This document shows, one piece after another, positions 23,480 to 34,323 of a DNA stretch of 64,000 bases (position 1 is its first letter; each line of letters opens with the position of its first letter). This DNA is from Marsupella aquatica. Its lineage: Eukaryota > Marchantiophyta. The notes beneath the pieces were generated by a model, which ran no database searches, was not told the origin of the DNA, and worked only from the letters and a program-made list of their open reading frames with translations. The translations under genes were made by a program, and so were the position numbers. The stretch is from the NCBI GenBank assembly GCA_973895155.1, contig OZ316893.1, positions 11,718,001-11,782,000 on the forward strand. The letters are read 5' to 3'.

Positions 23480-23960
23480 AATAGATGCATCTAATGTGTG
23501 CATGTGAGTGATAGGGACGGACATCCATATTTTTGTTTTCAGTAGCATTGGTTCCACTGACAACATCAGGAAATAAGGCTGCAGGGGACGGATCAAGATC
23601 TTGGAGGTGAAAAAATATTGCCCAAATTAACGAGTTGTGCATGTAATGTTGTGCAGTCTAATGCAAAAGCTCAAATCTTGCCCTTGCTCCTTGCCTGGTT
23701 CACAACTTACGTAGAAACAAGTGCTGGCCATGATACACTAATCTATGTTACCAAGTACCACGTGACCCTCCTTGCACAGTTTCACACAGACAACAAGCAC
23801 CGGCAATGCCTTCATCAGCACCACCTCTTCCAAAGAAGGATCTATGACCTCAAACCGACAACTTCTCACATTAGCATCCATTATGCCATGCATGGCCTCC
23901 TCGACATGCACAATCATCAAATCAAAAATCTCTAAGGTAAGGATATTGTACACCACGTAA
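23480..23960 (-). pseudogene. GNOM-like ARF guanine-exchange factor fragment (DCB region)
   Basis: The minus-strand frame at 23738-23956 contains YNILTLEIFDL, VEEAMHGIMDA, SCRFEVIDP and EEVVLMKALPVL. This is the conserved pattern of the N-terminal dimerisation (DCB) domain of plant GNOM/GBF-type ARF-GEFs. Further down the minus strand, after a frame change, the sequence continues with QDLDPSPAALFPDVVSGT (about 23490-23570), consistent with the following part of the same domain. Large parts of the protein, including the Sec7 domain, are absent, and the frame is broken between the pieces. It is a scrap of a vesicle-trafficking gene, perhaps a captured or duplicated fragment. No splice sites are clear. 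Confidence 0.7.
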
Positions 23961-25440
23961 CTCTAAACCAGGACCTCCTGGCCGAAGCTGCACATTCTAA
24001 ACCTCAATCAAGAGTCTAATCAAAAAGTTTATTTTGATGCAGTCACAAGTCTCACAAGCACCTTACTGCAAAAGCTTTACTTTTTTGCTCAAAATGCGCT
24101 TAGAAGACTACTTTGAGAGAAAAAAGGAGTTGCTTGAGAGCGAGGTCAATCTTGTGCGGGATGAGCAATTAAGCTGATTGCAAGAGAAAGTTGGAACAAG
24201 CAATACCGGTAAAGAATTCCAAAGGATTTGAGAGGAACAAAATGGTGACTATTGATCTCCACTCCTTAAGAGATAAGACCAATCGTCTGAGATGTGATCA
24301 CCTAGTGATGCGGAGGATGGTGCTAGAATGTACCTCAAATGTTGGAAATGGAGACTACATAGGGCTGATGTATCTGTTGGGACTCTCCCAAGTGATTGAC
24401 ACCCGAGTCAACGGTCGGGGAGCAAGAACTTTCACATTGTCATTGCCTTGTCAAATGCAATCATGTAACTCGGTCAATGCAATATAAATCAATTCATTCA
24501 GGTTGCAACTTGTAGTAAAGTTGTTTGCGCCACTCTATAGCTCTCATCGCTCCAACCAGCAGCTCTCCAATGCAAACTTGTTCCAACCCGCAGCCTTAAT
24601 TTGCAGCTTGAGCTTGGAAGCATGTTGAGTCCCTTCAAGAAAAGCTTGCACCCGAGCTTGTAGCAATTATGGCTCAAAATCAGCCTCAGTAATAGTGTGT
24701 CCCTTCTGAGTTGGTCACTCTCACTTCACGCGTGCACCCCAGCTTGCAACCGCCGCCAGCACAAAGCTATGCAATGCTGAAAAAGACACAAGAGAGCAAC
24801 CTGCCTCAAGGAATCCCTCGTCCAAGAAAAACAACCTCACTAAACCCCTTGCAAAAATGTGATTGTGACTCCACTTGCTCCACACACACACAATGACAGA
24901 CAGACTGAGCCTTGTATCCCTCCGGGTGTACATCTCCCCTCACAACGATCCCCACCACATCCCAAGTAAAGAGGGTTTGGCCCGGTTTATTTGCAAAACA
25001 CCACGTCCAAAATTTATTGCTTGAAACCCACCCTTAAAACCTCATAGTTATACTAAGAAGTTATAATAAAGGACTTAAATGACATCTCAACAACATACTC
25101 ATAAAAAGGGAGGCGAGGTTGTGTTACCCACAGGTCAAAACATACTACTTCCAGAAGTTGCTGTGAGACCTCTAAAATAATGAAAATAAGAAGTTTATGG
25201 TAATAGATAAGTTTTTCCCTCAGTCCAACATGGATAAATACTTAGTATTAGTTGGAGGGAGTGTTATTTAATTACTTATGAGTTTTGGGGCTTGAGAAAT
25301 ATTTTACTAAAATGGTGACACCATTTTAGGAACCCTTCGACCCAAAACTAGACTTTGAGTGGCCAAGAAAAAATATATTTTGAAAATAATAATTTAGCCT
25401 AGGGTTGAAGAGTTATAGCTAAACATAAAATTGGCACCTA
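23961..25440. other. Intergenic DNA without supported genes
   Basis: Only short, motif-free ORFs are present. The stretch ends directly at the copia target site. Confidence 0.5.
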
Positions 25441-25445
25441 AATAT

Positions 25446-25777
25446 TGTTAAGGATTGCTCTTAGTCTTGTGACTCATAGGTTACGGCACTTAGGCTAACC
25501 ACAGTTAGGATCTTAGTTGAGGTTAGATTAGTCGTGTGTGACCTTGTATATACCAGGGCTAGTGTAAGCCGCTGGTGGGTGGTGCTTACTCATTGTAACA
25601 GAACAACAGGAGGAAGAGAGAGAGCATGTGTGTTCGTCTACTCTTGAAGTAAAGCTTGAGTGTTCGTGTGGACGTAGCCTTGGAGAAGAGGTGAACCACG
25701 TAGAGATTGTGTCGACTACGTGTGCATGGAATGAGTCATGGTTGTATGGTCGTTGCGAATGACGTCTTAGTTCAACA
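25446..25777 (+). repeat. 5' LTR of the copia element
   Basis: Begins TGTTAAGG and ends TTCAACA. Contains a CTTGTATATACC TATA-like sequence about 100 bp in. Preceded by AATAT. Confidence 0.95.
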
Positions 25778-25779
25778 AT

Positions 25780-25791
25780 TGGTATCAGAGC
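25780..25791 (+). other. Copia primer-binding site (initiator Met tRNA type)
   Basis: TGGTATCAGAGC, the standard plant copia PBS complementary to the 3' end of initiator methionine tRNA, lies two bases after the LTR. Confidence 0.95.
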
Positions 25792-26639
25792 AAGTCTGGG
25801 AGGTGACGTTGAGGTGATCAAAATTTTCGTGACGTGTTGGTGACGGTTTTTCCAGCGGTTAGAGTTGGTGGATTTCACGGAGATCTATCGCATGGAACTT
25901 GGAGGTGTTGGGCTCAACAGATAGATCGGGGCAAGGGCTTTCCGATGGTGCAAAGAAATCTCTGAACGGAGTTCGTGGTGCGGAGGAATTGATGTTTCCG
26001 TCGTTCTGGATTTTTTGTGATTCGTGTTCGACGGTTTTCTTCGACGGTTCTTTTTGGGGGGAACTGAGATCGTTTTCCCGACGGTGTGAGCTTTGTGGTG
26101 CGCGAGGCGTCACAACCTTTAGCTCAAATCGTAGATCGGGCAAAGCTGATCATTTCGGTAGCTGGTTTGCTATCGAGGGTGTAGTGAGTGCGATGTACCA
26201 AGCAAACGAGCCGTTCTGAGTTTCTGACTGGCTATGGAGTCTTCTTTTGACTGAAGCGGGGTTTCTAGTCGTTGCGTTCGACTCAAAGGAAGAAACGGGA
26301 AGTGCAATGGCTCAACGGAGAGATCGCGGTGCAGTGGTCGTTTTGAGTCCAAGATTGACACTTGACGCGGAGTGAAGGAGTCGTGACAGGAATTTTTTAC
26401 TCTGCTAGAGTTGCAAACGGTGCCGGTGCAATTCGGTAACATTTCCCGTCGACAACTAGTCTTTATCTGGTGTAAAGTGATAACGGCAGTGTGAGTAACC
26501 CAACAATTTTTATTTTTTATTTTTTGTGCACATTTTGCCTTAGAATAGGGCCTTTTTGGTGGTGTGTATACACACCCTCCCGACCCTTGCACCCCTGTCA
26601 ATACCCCGTTGGCGACCCCCTCCTCCTCCTCGCTAATAC

Positions 26640-26790
26640 TCCCATCGCGGACGTCCCGGCCGTCCCAGACGTCACGGCCGGCGCGGACATCGCGGCCGTC
26701 CTGGACGTCGCAGCCGGCGCGGACGTCTTGGCCGTCCCAGATGTCACGGCCGGCGCGGACTTCACGGCCGTCCCGGATGTCCTGGTCGTC
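26640..26790. repeat. GC-rich 36-bp minisatellite in the copia leader
   Basis: About four imperfect copies of a 36-bp unit (core GGCGCGGACGTC...GCCGTCC...GACGTC) form an island far richer in G+C than its surroundings. Because 36 is a multiple of three, all frames stay open across it on both strands (26491-26886 plus, 26170-26949 minus), giving spurious ORFs. Each unit splits into two related half-units. Confidence 0.75.
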
Positions 26791-27495
26791 GTAGCTCCAT
26801 CCCTGCCCATTTTGACTCGGTTTTTTACTCCCCGACCCCCTGTGCACTGCCTGGCCCGTCACGCGTATAGGATGCACCTTTTTTAAGAGTATTTTTGTGT
26901 TCTTAAACCCCCTTAGGCCCGGTTTTTTAATCCTTTCCAGGCTCCTCATTGGTTAAGCGGCATCTCGGGCCCGGTGACCCACCAAATTAACCGCTTGGAC
27001 AAGGGGAACGGCCCCCTGTGAGACCTGTTTCACAGTCCAAGGAATTTTCCGAAAAAACAGAGAGCTATTTTTTGGCCTTTAGTCGAAGATTCCAAGGTCC
27101 GAACGGTAACTTTTTCGGATCGTTTTTGGCGAGAACGTAGCCACTGAAGCTAGCAACGCGGTGCACCACTCGATTTCCATTTCCGACGATGGGTGGTACT
27201 TGGATATTTTCTTATTCCCCGAGGTGGTCAAAACGGGAGAGAATTTTTGAGTTTTACCCACCCCGACCGAAATGTGAAAAAGTTTTTCGTCGGAACTCAG
27301 TTTCGATTTCGGATTTCAGCGTTGGCTTGCTAGGTTGGTGGGCTAAGTGGCGGTGACAAGTTTCAAGGTTTTTGGAAAGTTGCGAAAAACGACATTTTTT
27401 CGTGATTTGGATTTGAGTCAACGCGAAGGAAGGAAGGAAAAAGCATATAGGGAGCAGCACAGCAATAGCACGTGGAGAACGTTGGGAGGACAACG

Positions 27496-28395
27496 ATGGC
27501 ATCCAAGTTTGGAGGTGTCAAGTTTGAGGTGGAAAAATATGATGGGCGCACAGATTATTTGCTATGGGAGAAGCAGGTTAAGGGAATTCTTCGTGCTATG
27601 GGCCTAGATCATCTACTATCGACTCGGGAGGAGTCTAGCAGTGAGGAGGAGATCCCGTTGAGGAAATGGAGGCAAGAGCAAGTGATTGCTGTGAATGCGG
27701 TTATGCTGTATCTGAAGCCGCATATCATTAAGAAGCTAGACGACTACGAGGATTGCGTATCCTTATTCAAGGCCCTCAGAGAGAAGTACTACCGAGAGGA
27801 TGCCTCAGATCGGTTGTACAAGAAGTCTCTCTTGATGAGCTTGAGACTAAAAGGAGGCAAGCTTCGAGATCACTTGGATGAATTCGACAGCCTAGTTGTA
27901 GATTTGTCAAATTTTGGCAAGGGAGTGGAAGATGAAGATAAGGCATTGCTTCTTCTCAGTTCCTTACCCCCATCATATCAAGGTTTGAAGCAGGTTCTCT
28001 TGTATAGAGATCTCAAAACCATTTCATATGATGAGGTGGTAAGCTCTTTGTTGTCAGATGATGCACAGAAGAAACTGGGTCATGCCCAGACACCATCTTC
28101 ATCTGGCAGTGCATTGAATGTGAACCGCGGGAGGACTCAACAGCGGATGACTGGTGAAAACAGGTCCTTTTCACAAATGTACCCCTCACGGAATAGAGGC
28201 AAGGAGAAGGCTCGGTCTAAGTCTAGATCCAGGTCTAGAGAGAAATCTCTAGAAAGGAAACCAATTATATGCTGGAAATGTAATAAGCCTGGCCACATGA
28301 AACGAGACTGTCGAGTCAAGCAGATTCATCAACCATCAGCGAACGCAGCCACTGATGTTGATATGATTGACTTGCTTGATGATGAAATCTTGTGA
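27496..28395 (+). CDS. gag: Copia Gag
   Basis: 299 residues from the ATG at 27496 (an in-frame GTG upstream at 27472 is less likely). The N-terminus (MASKFGGVKFEVEKYDG, then LLWEKQVKGIL) and the UBN2-like middle (YKKSLLMSLRLKGGKLRDHLDEF, LLSSLPPSY) are typical of plant copia Gag. An Arg/Ser-rich basic stretch precedes one CCHC knuckle, CWKCNKPGHMKRDC. The ORF ends in TGA at 28393-28395, whereas copia Gag and Pol are normally one polyprotein. The same frame continues open straight into protease. Confidence 0.92.
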   Translation: MASKFGGVKFEVEKYDGRTDYLLWEKQVKGILRAMGLDHLLSTREESSSEEEIPLRKWRQEQVIAVNAVMLYLKPHIIKKLDDYEDCVSLFKALREKYYREDASDRLYKKSLLMSLRLKGGKLRDHLDEFDSLVVDLSNFGKGVEDEDKALLLLSSLPPSYQGLKQVLLYRDLKTISYDEVVSSLLSDDAQKKLGHAQTPSSSGSALNVNRGRTQQRMTGENRSFSQMYPSRNRGKEKARSKSRSRSREKSLERKPIICWKCNKPGHMKRDCRVKQIHQPSANAATDVDMIDLLDDEIL

Positions 28396-31300
28396 AGTCC
28401 AGATGTTGCCCTTTGCATTTCATCCAGTAACAACGGTGATGAATGGATTTTAGACTGTGCCTGTACCTATCATATTTGTTGTATGAAAGAGTTTTTTAGT
28501 TCTTACTCAGTATCAACCGGTTCCGTGTTGATGGGGAATGATCATCCTTGTCAAATTATTGGAATTGGATCCGTGAAAATTCGGATGTTTGATGGAGCTG
28601 TGCGAACAGTGAGTAATGTCAGATACATACCTGACATGAAAAAGAACTTGATTTCTCTTGGAATGCTGGAAGCAAATGGATGTCGGTGGAGTTCTGCTGA
28701 TGGTATTCTTCAAGTGTCAACCGGAGGCAAGGTTGTCATGAAGGGTAAGCGGCACAGGAATCTATACCTGTTGGAGGGCAACGTGATTTGTGAAGAAGCC
28801 AATGTAACTAGATCTCAATGCGAGATGACTCAATTGTGGCACTGCAGATTGGGACACATGAGTGAAAAGGGTTTGGCGATACTTCGCAGGCAAGGACTTC
28901 TTTCTAATTTGGAATCTACTAAGCTAGATTTTTGTGAACACTGTGTGCTTGGGAAGCAGCACAGGAGAACCTTTGGTGTTGGAACTCACAATACCAAAGC
29001 TATACTTGAGTATGTACATAGTGATGTGTGGGGTCCAGCCCCAACTCCCTCACTTTCTGGAAAATTGTACTATGTCACGTTCATTGATGATTACTCACGG
29101 TATGTGTGGATCATATTTCTACACGCCAAGTCTGAAGTTTTTGGCACTTTTAAGAAGTGGAAAGCCCAAATTGAGAATCAGACTGGCTCAAAGGTGAGAT
29201 ATCTGCGATCAGATAACGGCGGGGAGTATAGTTCAAGTGAATTTGAACTATATTGTGCAGAGCAAGGGATTACTCGTCATCTCACGATAGTTTATACTCC
29301 TCAACAGAATGGTGTTTGTGAGCGGCTAAACCGAACACTATTGGAGCGATCAAGGAGTATGTTGAGCCAATCAGGTTTACCGCATGAATTTTGGGCTGAA
29401 GCTATAAATACGGCAGCTTATTTGGTAAATCTTTCTCCTTCAAGTGCAATCAATTTTAAGACGCCGTTTGAAATGAGGTATGGACGGCACGCAGACTATC
29501 AGGTTTTGAGAGTCTTTGGAAGTGATGCATATGCTCTCACACCTAAGCAGAATCGATCTAAACTAGATTCTACTTCCAAGAAGTGTCTTTTTCTTGGTTA
29601 TCAACCAGGTGTGAAAGGTTACAGGCTATGGGATCCAGAAGCTTGTACGTTGCTTGTCAGTAGAGATGTATCCTTTAAAGAATCCAGATCATCAAAGGAG
29701 GGGGAGAATGCTCAGGCTTCCCGTACTGACAAAGGTAAATCTCCTATCCTGGACCATGTTGTGGGGGAGATTGGTCATGAGAGTTTTCATGACATAAATG
29801 AAGGAGGTGCTCCGAGAATGGAGCTGGTTCCGGTAATGGAACAAGAGGAGCAGGCTGTTGATGGAATACCTCAAATTCAACCAACAGAACAAGATCAACC
29901 AGAATCATCAGCTAGAAAATCGAGACGTACTACTCGAGCTCCTACAAGGTATGGACAATGGACAGATTCATCAAGGTTAGATGATGTTGACATTGCACCT
30001 GATGATGATGACAGAGCACTGATCTTGGAAGAAGGAGAACCTTCTTCTTATCATGAGGCGTGCATTTCAGACGAGAAAGATGAATGGAATGCAGCGATGC
30101 AGAGGGAGTTGCAATCTTTAAGTTACAATAGAACATGGGAGCTGGTGCAGCTGCCAAGTGATCAACAAGTGGTGGATAGCAAGTGGATTTACAAGCTGAA
30201 GGACAACTCTTCAGATGGAGGAGACAAGATATACAAGGCAAGGCTTGTTGCCAAGGGATTCACTCAAGAGAAGGGAGTGGATTACAATGAGGTCTTCTCT
30301 CCAGTTGCCAAGTATTCCACGATACGAATTTTGTGTCAACTTGTTGTGTTTTTTGATCTGGTGTTAGATCAAATGGATGTTGTTACTGCTTTTCTCTATG
30401 GCACCTTGGAGGAACAAATTTTCATGAGGCAACCACTGGGCTTTGTGAAGAAGGGCCAAGAGAGTTTAGTTTGCAGGTTACTTAAGTCCTTGTATGGATT
30501 GAAGCAAGCTCCTCGGCAGTGGAACAAGCGGTTCGATGATTTCATGCTTGCACAAGGATTCACTAGGATGGTGTATGACCCTTGTGTGTATACGAAATCA
30601 GTCAAGAATGGTGTGTTTGGTTTGCTCATTCTGGTGCTCTATGTGGATGACATGTTGATTGTGGCTAAGGATCAAACTGAGGTTGACAAACTCAAAGCAA
30701 AATTGAGTTCTGAATTCCGAATGAAGGATCTTGGGAAAGCCAAGAGGATCTTAGGTATGGAGATTACGAGGAACTTTGAAACTGGACAGTTGTGGTTGAA
30801 TCAAGGCAAGTATGCTGAAAAGGTACTTGCAAGATTCAACATGGAAAATTGTAAGCTAGTAAGTATTCCTTTGGCTCCACATTTAAGTTATCATCGGCTT
30901 TCTGCCCCACGGATCCAGTGGAGAGAGGTTTGATGACTAAGGTTCCATATGAGAAGGCAGTGGGCAGTCTAATGTATTTGATGACATGTACCAGGCCTGA
31001 TCTAGCCCTAGCAATGGGCAAAGTGAGTAGATTCATGTCAAATCCAGGGAAGGTACATTGGAAGGCTGTGAAATGGATTCTCAGGTATCTTAAGGGCACA
31101 ATAGACTATGGTCTATTGTTTGATAGTAGATCAAACAAAACCAAATCTTTGGTTGGCTATGTAGATTCTGACTACGGAGGCTGTTTGGAAACAAGGAGGT
31201 CAACAACTGGGTATGTGTTTACTCTTGGAAGAGGATGCATAAGTTGGAGATCTACCTTGCAGAAGTGTGTATCTCAGTCTACTACAGAAGCAGAATATGT

Positions 31301-31622
31301 TGCAGCAGCAGAAGCAGCAAAGGAAGCAATTTGGTTGGATAAGCTGGTCACTAAGATGGGATTGGAGCATGGAAAAATGACTCTTCATTGTGACAGCCAA
31401 AGTGCGCTTCACCTAGCTATTAACCAGGTTATGGATAGCAGGGTGAAACACATTGACATCAGGTACCATTTTATTAGGCAAGCAGTGTCTGATAAAATGT
31501 TTGAGCTAGTCAAGATTGATGGAAAGCTCAACCCGGCTGATGCTTTTACCAAAGTGATTCCTTTGGAGAGTTACTCAAGACACCGTGCTACTTTGCAAGT
31601 TTTGCATTTGCAGCACAAGTAG
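28396..31622 (+). pseudogene. pol: Copia Pol: protease, integrase, RT, RNase H, with a frameshift
   Basis: In frame with gag after the TGA. The protease site reads WILDCACTYHIC, where the family normally has D-S-G, so the catalytic triplet is D-C-A. Integrase shows its HHCC zinc residues (HCRLGH, CEHCVLGK) and DDE acids in HSDVWGP, RSDNGGEY and CERLNR. RT has the YVDD motif (LYVDDMLIV) near 30640. At about 30884 one base is missing in a CATTTAAG context and the frame ends at 30933. Coding resumes in another frame (30918-31622) with the end of RT and RNase H (GYVDSDYGG, STTEAEYVA, CDSQSALHLA). Apart from these lesions it is full length. Confidence 0.9.
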
Positions 31623-31811
31623 AGTAACTTAACAATATGTAATTTCTGTATATGGGTTACTCAATCCTGTTATGGCTACGGCTTAATTCTAGTTAACCCT
31701 TAGTTAACCTTAAATGGTTTTTAGGGGGACACCTATGGTTTTAGGTGATTGTCTAGAATTTCCCACTGAGTATCTCATATGGATAGCAGAAATTGCAGTC
31801 CCCAAGACTAG

Positions 31812-31826
31812 AGTCAAGGGGGAGTT
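31812..31826 (+). other. Copia polypurine tract
   Basis: GTCAAGGGGGAGTTT lies directly before the 3' LTR TG, the usual primer for plus-strand DNA synthesis. Confidence 0.9.
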
Positions 31827-32158
31827 TGTTAAGGATTGCTCTTAGTCTTGTGACTCATAGGTTACGGCACTTAGGCTAACCACAGTTAGGATCTTAGCTG
31901 AGGTTAGATTAGTCGTGTGTGACCTTGTATATACCAGGGCTAGTGTAAGCCGCTGGTGGGTGGTGCTTACTCATTGTAACAGAACAACAGGAGGAAGAGA
32001 GAGAGCATGTGTGTTCGTCTACTCTTGAAGTAAAGCTTGAGTGTTCGTGTGGACGTAGCCTTGGAGAAGAGGTGAACCACATAGAGATTGTGTCGACTAC
32101 GTGTGCATGGAATGAGTCATGGTTGTATGGTCGTTGCGAATGACGTCTTAGTTCAACA
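31827..32158 (+). repeat. 3' LTR of the copia element
   Basis: Identical in length to the 5' LTR; two transitions differ (25516 T versus 31897 C, and a G/A in CCACGTAG versus CCACATAG). Followed by the duplication AATAT. Confidence 0.95.
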
Positions 32159-32163
32159 AATAT

Positions 32164-32689
32164 AGCAAAAATATCATATAAGAATGGACAAAAATAATAA
32201 TTCAAGTCATTATATTTTTAGAATTCTAAGATATTAGAGGAAATTAAAGTAAAACTATGTAAATAAGATAGGTGGCAAAGACAAAGACTTGACTTGTACT
32301 ACACCATTTGACCAAAATATTTGACCGCATTACTTGGTCCTTGGTCTTTGGTGGGCTACTGTGGTCCTTGGTGGGCTACAACATTTGGTCCTTGATCCTT
32401 GGACTTGGTGGGGGGGGTGAACATGGCACATAGATTGTGAGTTTCTTCTTTTCATTATCAAAGCTTTTATTATGTGAAAATTGTCAAATGTGTTTCCATG
32501 TTAAAATTTTGCATGCTAACGTGTTTGATTGTTTCTGCAGCACATGATAAACTTTTTTTGTAATATATGTTTATTTCACGTGAACCCCACAGATGGGGGA
32601 ACAAGCAGGCCCAAAGGCAAAAGATCCTGAAAGGAAGAGCATCTAAACAATAGATTGCAACTAATCCACAAGATGCAAAATGTAGAACC
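32164..32689. other. AT-rich spacer with small direct repeats
   Basis: Short repeats of a TTGGTCCTTGG / GGTGGGCTAC type occur at about 32330-32410. The likely 3' end of the minus-strand LINE lies near 32550, where a short T run on the plus strand could be a poly(A) remnant. No gene seen. Confidence 0.4.
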
Positions 32690-32916
32690 ATAGGAGCAGA
32701 TCATGCTCACCGCGGTCAAGAGCTAATAGTGCAAAAGTGCATCACGCAGGCAGGATGACCCAACTCAAGCGGTAATACGTTGAATCCCTAAACTCATAAG
32801 TCTAGAGCGCTCACTAACTAAAAGAGTCCTAGCACCGATCAGACGACTGTGTTTACGGTCCTGAGTGGATGAATGCGTGGCAACCACAGCAGCGAGATGA
32901 TCCAAGGTCTCCGTAA

Positions 32917-34320
32917 TCACACCCACCTGGTCAAAAGATCTAATACATGAATGATCAAAAGTTTGCGCATTCCGTGCCAGCCAGATATGCCAAAAAACCT
33001 AGTAAGTAATAAACATCCAAAGTGAAAGTAAGGGTAACCGTCGGCAACAGGAGAGGATGATATCCAGTAGAGTCTAAAGTCCTCCAAAGAGCGCCCCATG
33101 CATCCAGCTCCGTATCTCGGTCCAGCATCGGCAGACGTATCGGCAGAGGAAAAAGATATGTGGGATAGACTCAATAGAACCGGGGTAGAGAAGATAGATA
33201 CCGTCAGATTTCTTTATCTTTAAGGCTCTAGTCTAGCCAGAGAAAAGTCCTTGAGCAAGGATCCGCCAAATGAAGACCTTATCCCGAGAGGCAAGGTCAG
33301 AAGACCACAGAGTTCTCCAAGTCATGTTCCAGGTCTCATCAGAGAGATTGACACCCCAGATTCTATTAAGGCGAGTGTGATGAAAGCCTTTAAAGGGCGA
33401 AGCATGTCGTACACCCGAGAGTTAACTATATACCAAAACCTTTCAAATCCTTCTCACAGTCACTCCATCTCCACAGCATGGCAGAGAGTTCAGTCCCTCG
33501 TCCACCGATACGAGTTTTGTGAATGGTATCAGCAAGAAGCAAGCATTGTTGTTGTCCCATGATAATAAGACCCCACATTCGAACCAACCGATCTGCATGA
33601 ATCCTCCAAGAGTCGTCACCCGAGAACCAGAGATCTCTCATAGTCCTGAATCCAAGTTGGTCATACGCTTCAATGATAACTTCCATTATGGTATGTTCAG
33701 ACAAGTTGTAAAAACCTAGCAAGCATCTCAACATATCTTCCATACCCCAGTGTCCAGGGATGACATGGGCGCCAGGACAAAAAATGAGATTCTCTCTTAC
33801 TAGCACCCAAGAGCTCCACAGTCTCCTTGTGTAATCAAGTTTCCCGAAAGATCGGGGGATGCTTAGTAACAGCTTGTCAGCCAGAGAGTAGCAGTTGCGG
33901 CAAATGGTCTTATAGTTTCGCCACTTTGTCAGATTGAGGTTCACAACAAGCATCTAGGCCCATTCAGAATCTGGATGATCTAGCGCACAAGTAAACCATT
34001 TACTTAACAGAGCATCAGAGTGGGATTTGAAATCCTTCAGACCAAGACCACCTTCACACCTGGGCCTAGCCATCTTGTCCCATGCAACCAGCAGAATCCT
34101 ACGATCCCCGCTCGGATTAGAGCCCCACAGGAAGATATGATTAAGAACTGTTAGTTTCTTTGTGAAGGAGGCAGGGGATTGGAGGATGATAGATCAGGAT
34201 GGCTTGGAGAACATGTCGGATCAGCATCAGACGCCCAGTGAAAGAAAGAAATTGGGTAGACCAAGAAGATAAGCGGTGTCGTGAAGTTTATGGGCGATGT
34301 CGGGAAAGCCCAAGCTTCTG
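32917..34320 (-). pseudogene. LINE C-terminal region, multiply broken
   Basis: The minus strand encodes in pieces the segment following the LINE RT (SSWSTQFLSFTGRLMLI), the region FLWGSNPSGDRRILLVAWDKMARP, an ORF at 33953-33426, and a Cys-rich end. At least two stops and one frame change interrupt it. Confidence 0.7.
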
Positions 34321-34323
34321 TCT

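Larger units (their letters stand above)
25446..32158 (+). mobile_element. Ty1/copia LTR retrotransposon, recent insertion
   Basis: Two 332-bp LTRs differ by two transitions. They flank a tRNA-iMet-type PBS, gag, pol (protease, integrase, RT, RNase H in copia order) and a polypurine tract. A perfect 5-bp target duplication AATAT occurs at 25441-25445 and 32159-32163. The leader between PBS and gag is unusually long (about 1.7 kb). Three coding defects are visible: a TGA between gag and protease, a changed protease triplet, and a one-base deletion after RT. This copy is therefore probably dependent on proteins from others. Confidence 0.95.

Noticed and set aside
26170-26949. Minus-strand 259-codon ORF in the copia leader
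   Set aside because: It is antisense to the leader and stays open mainly because of the 36-bp repeat.
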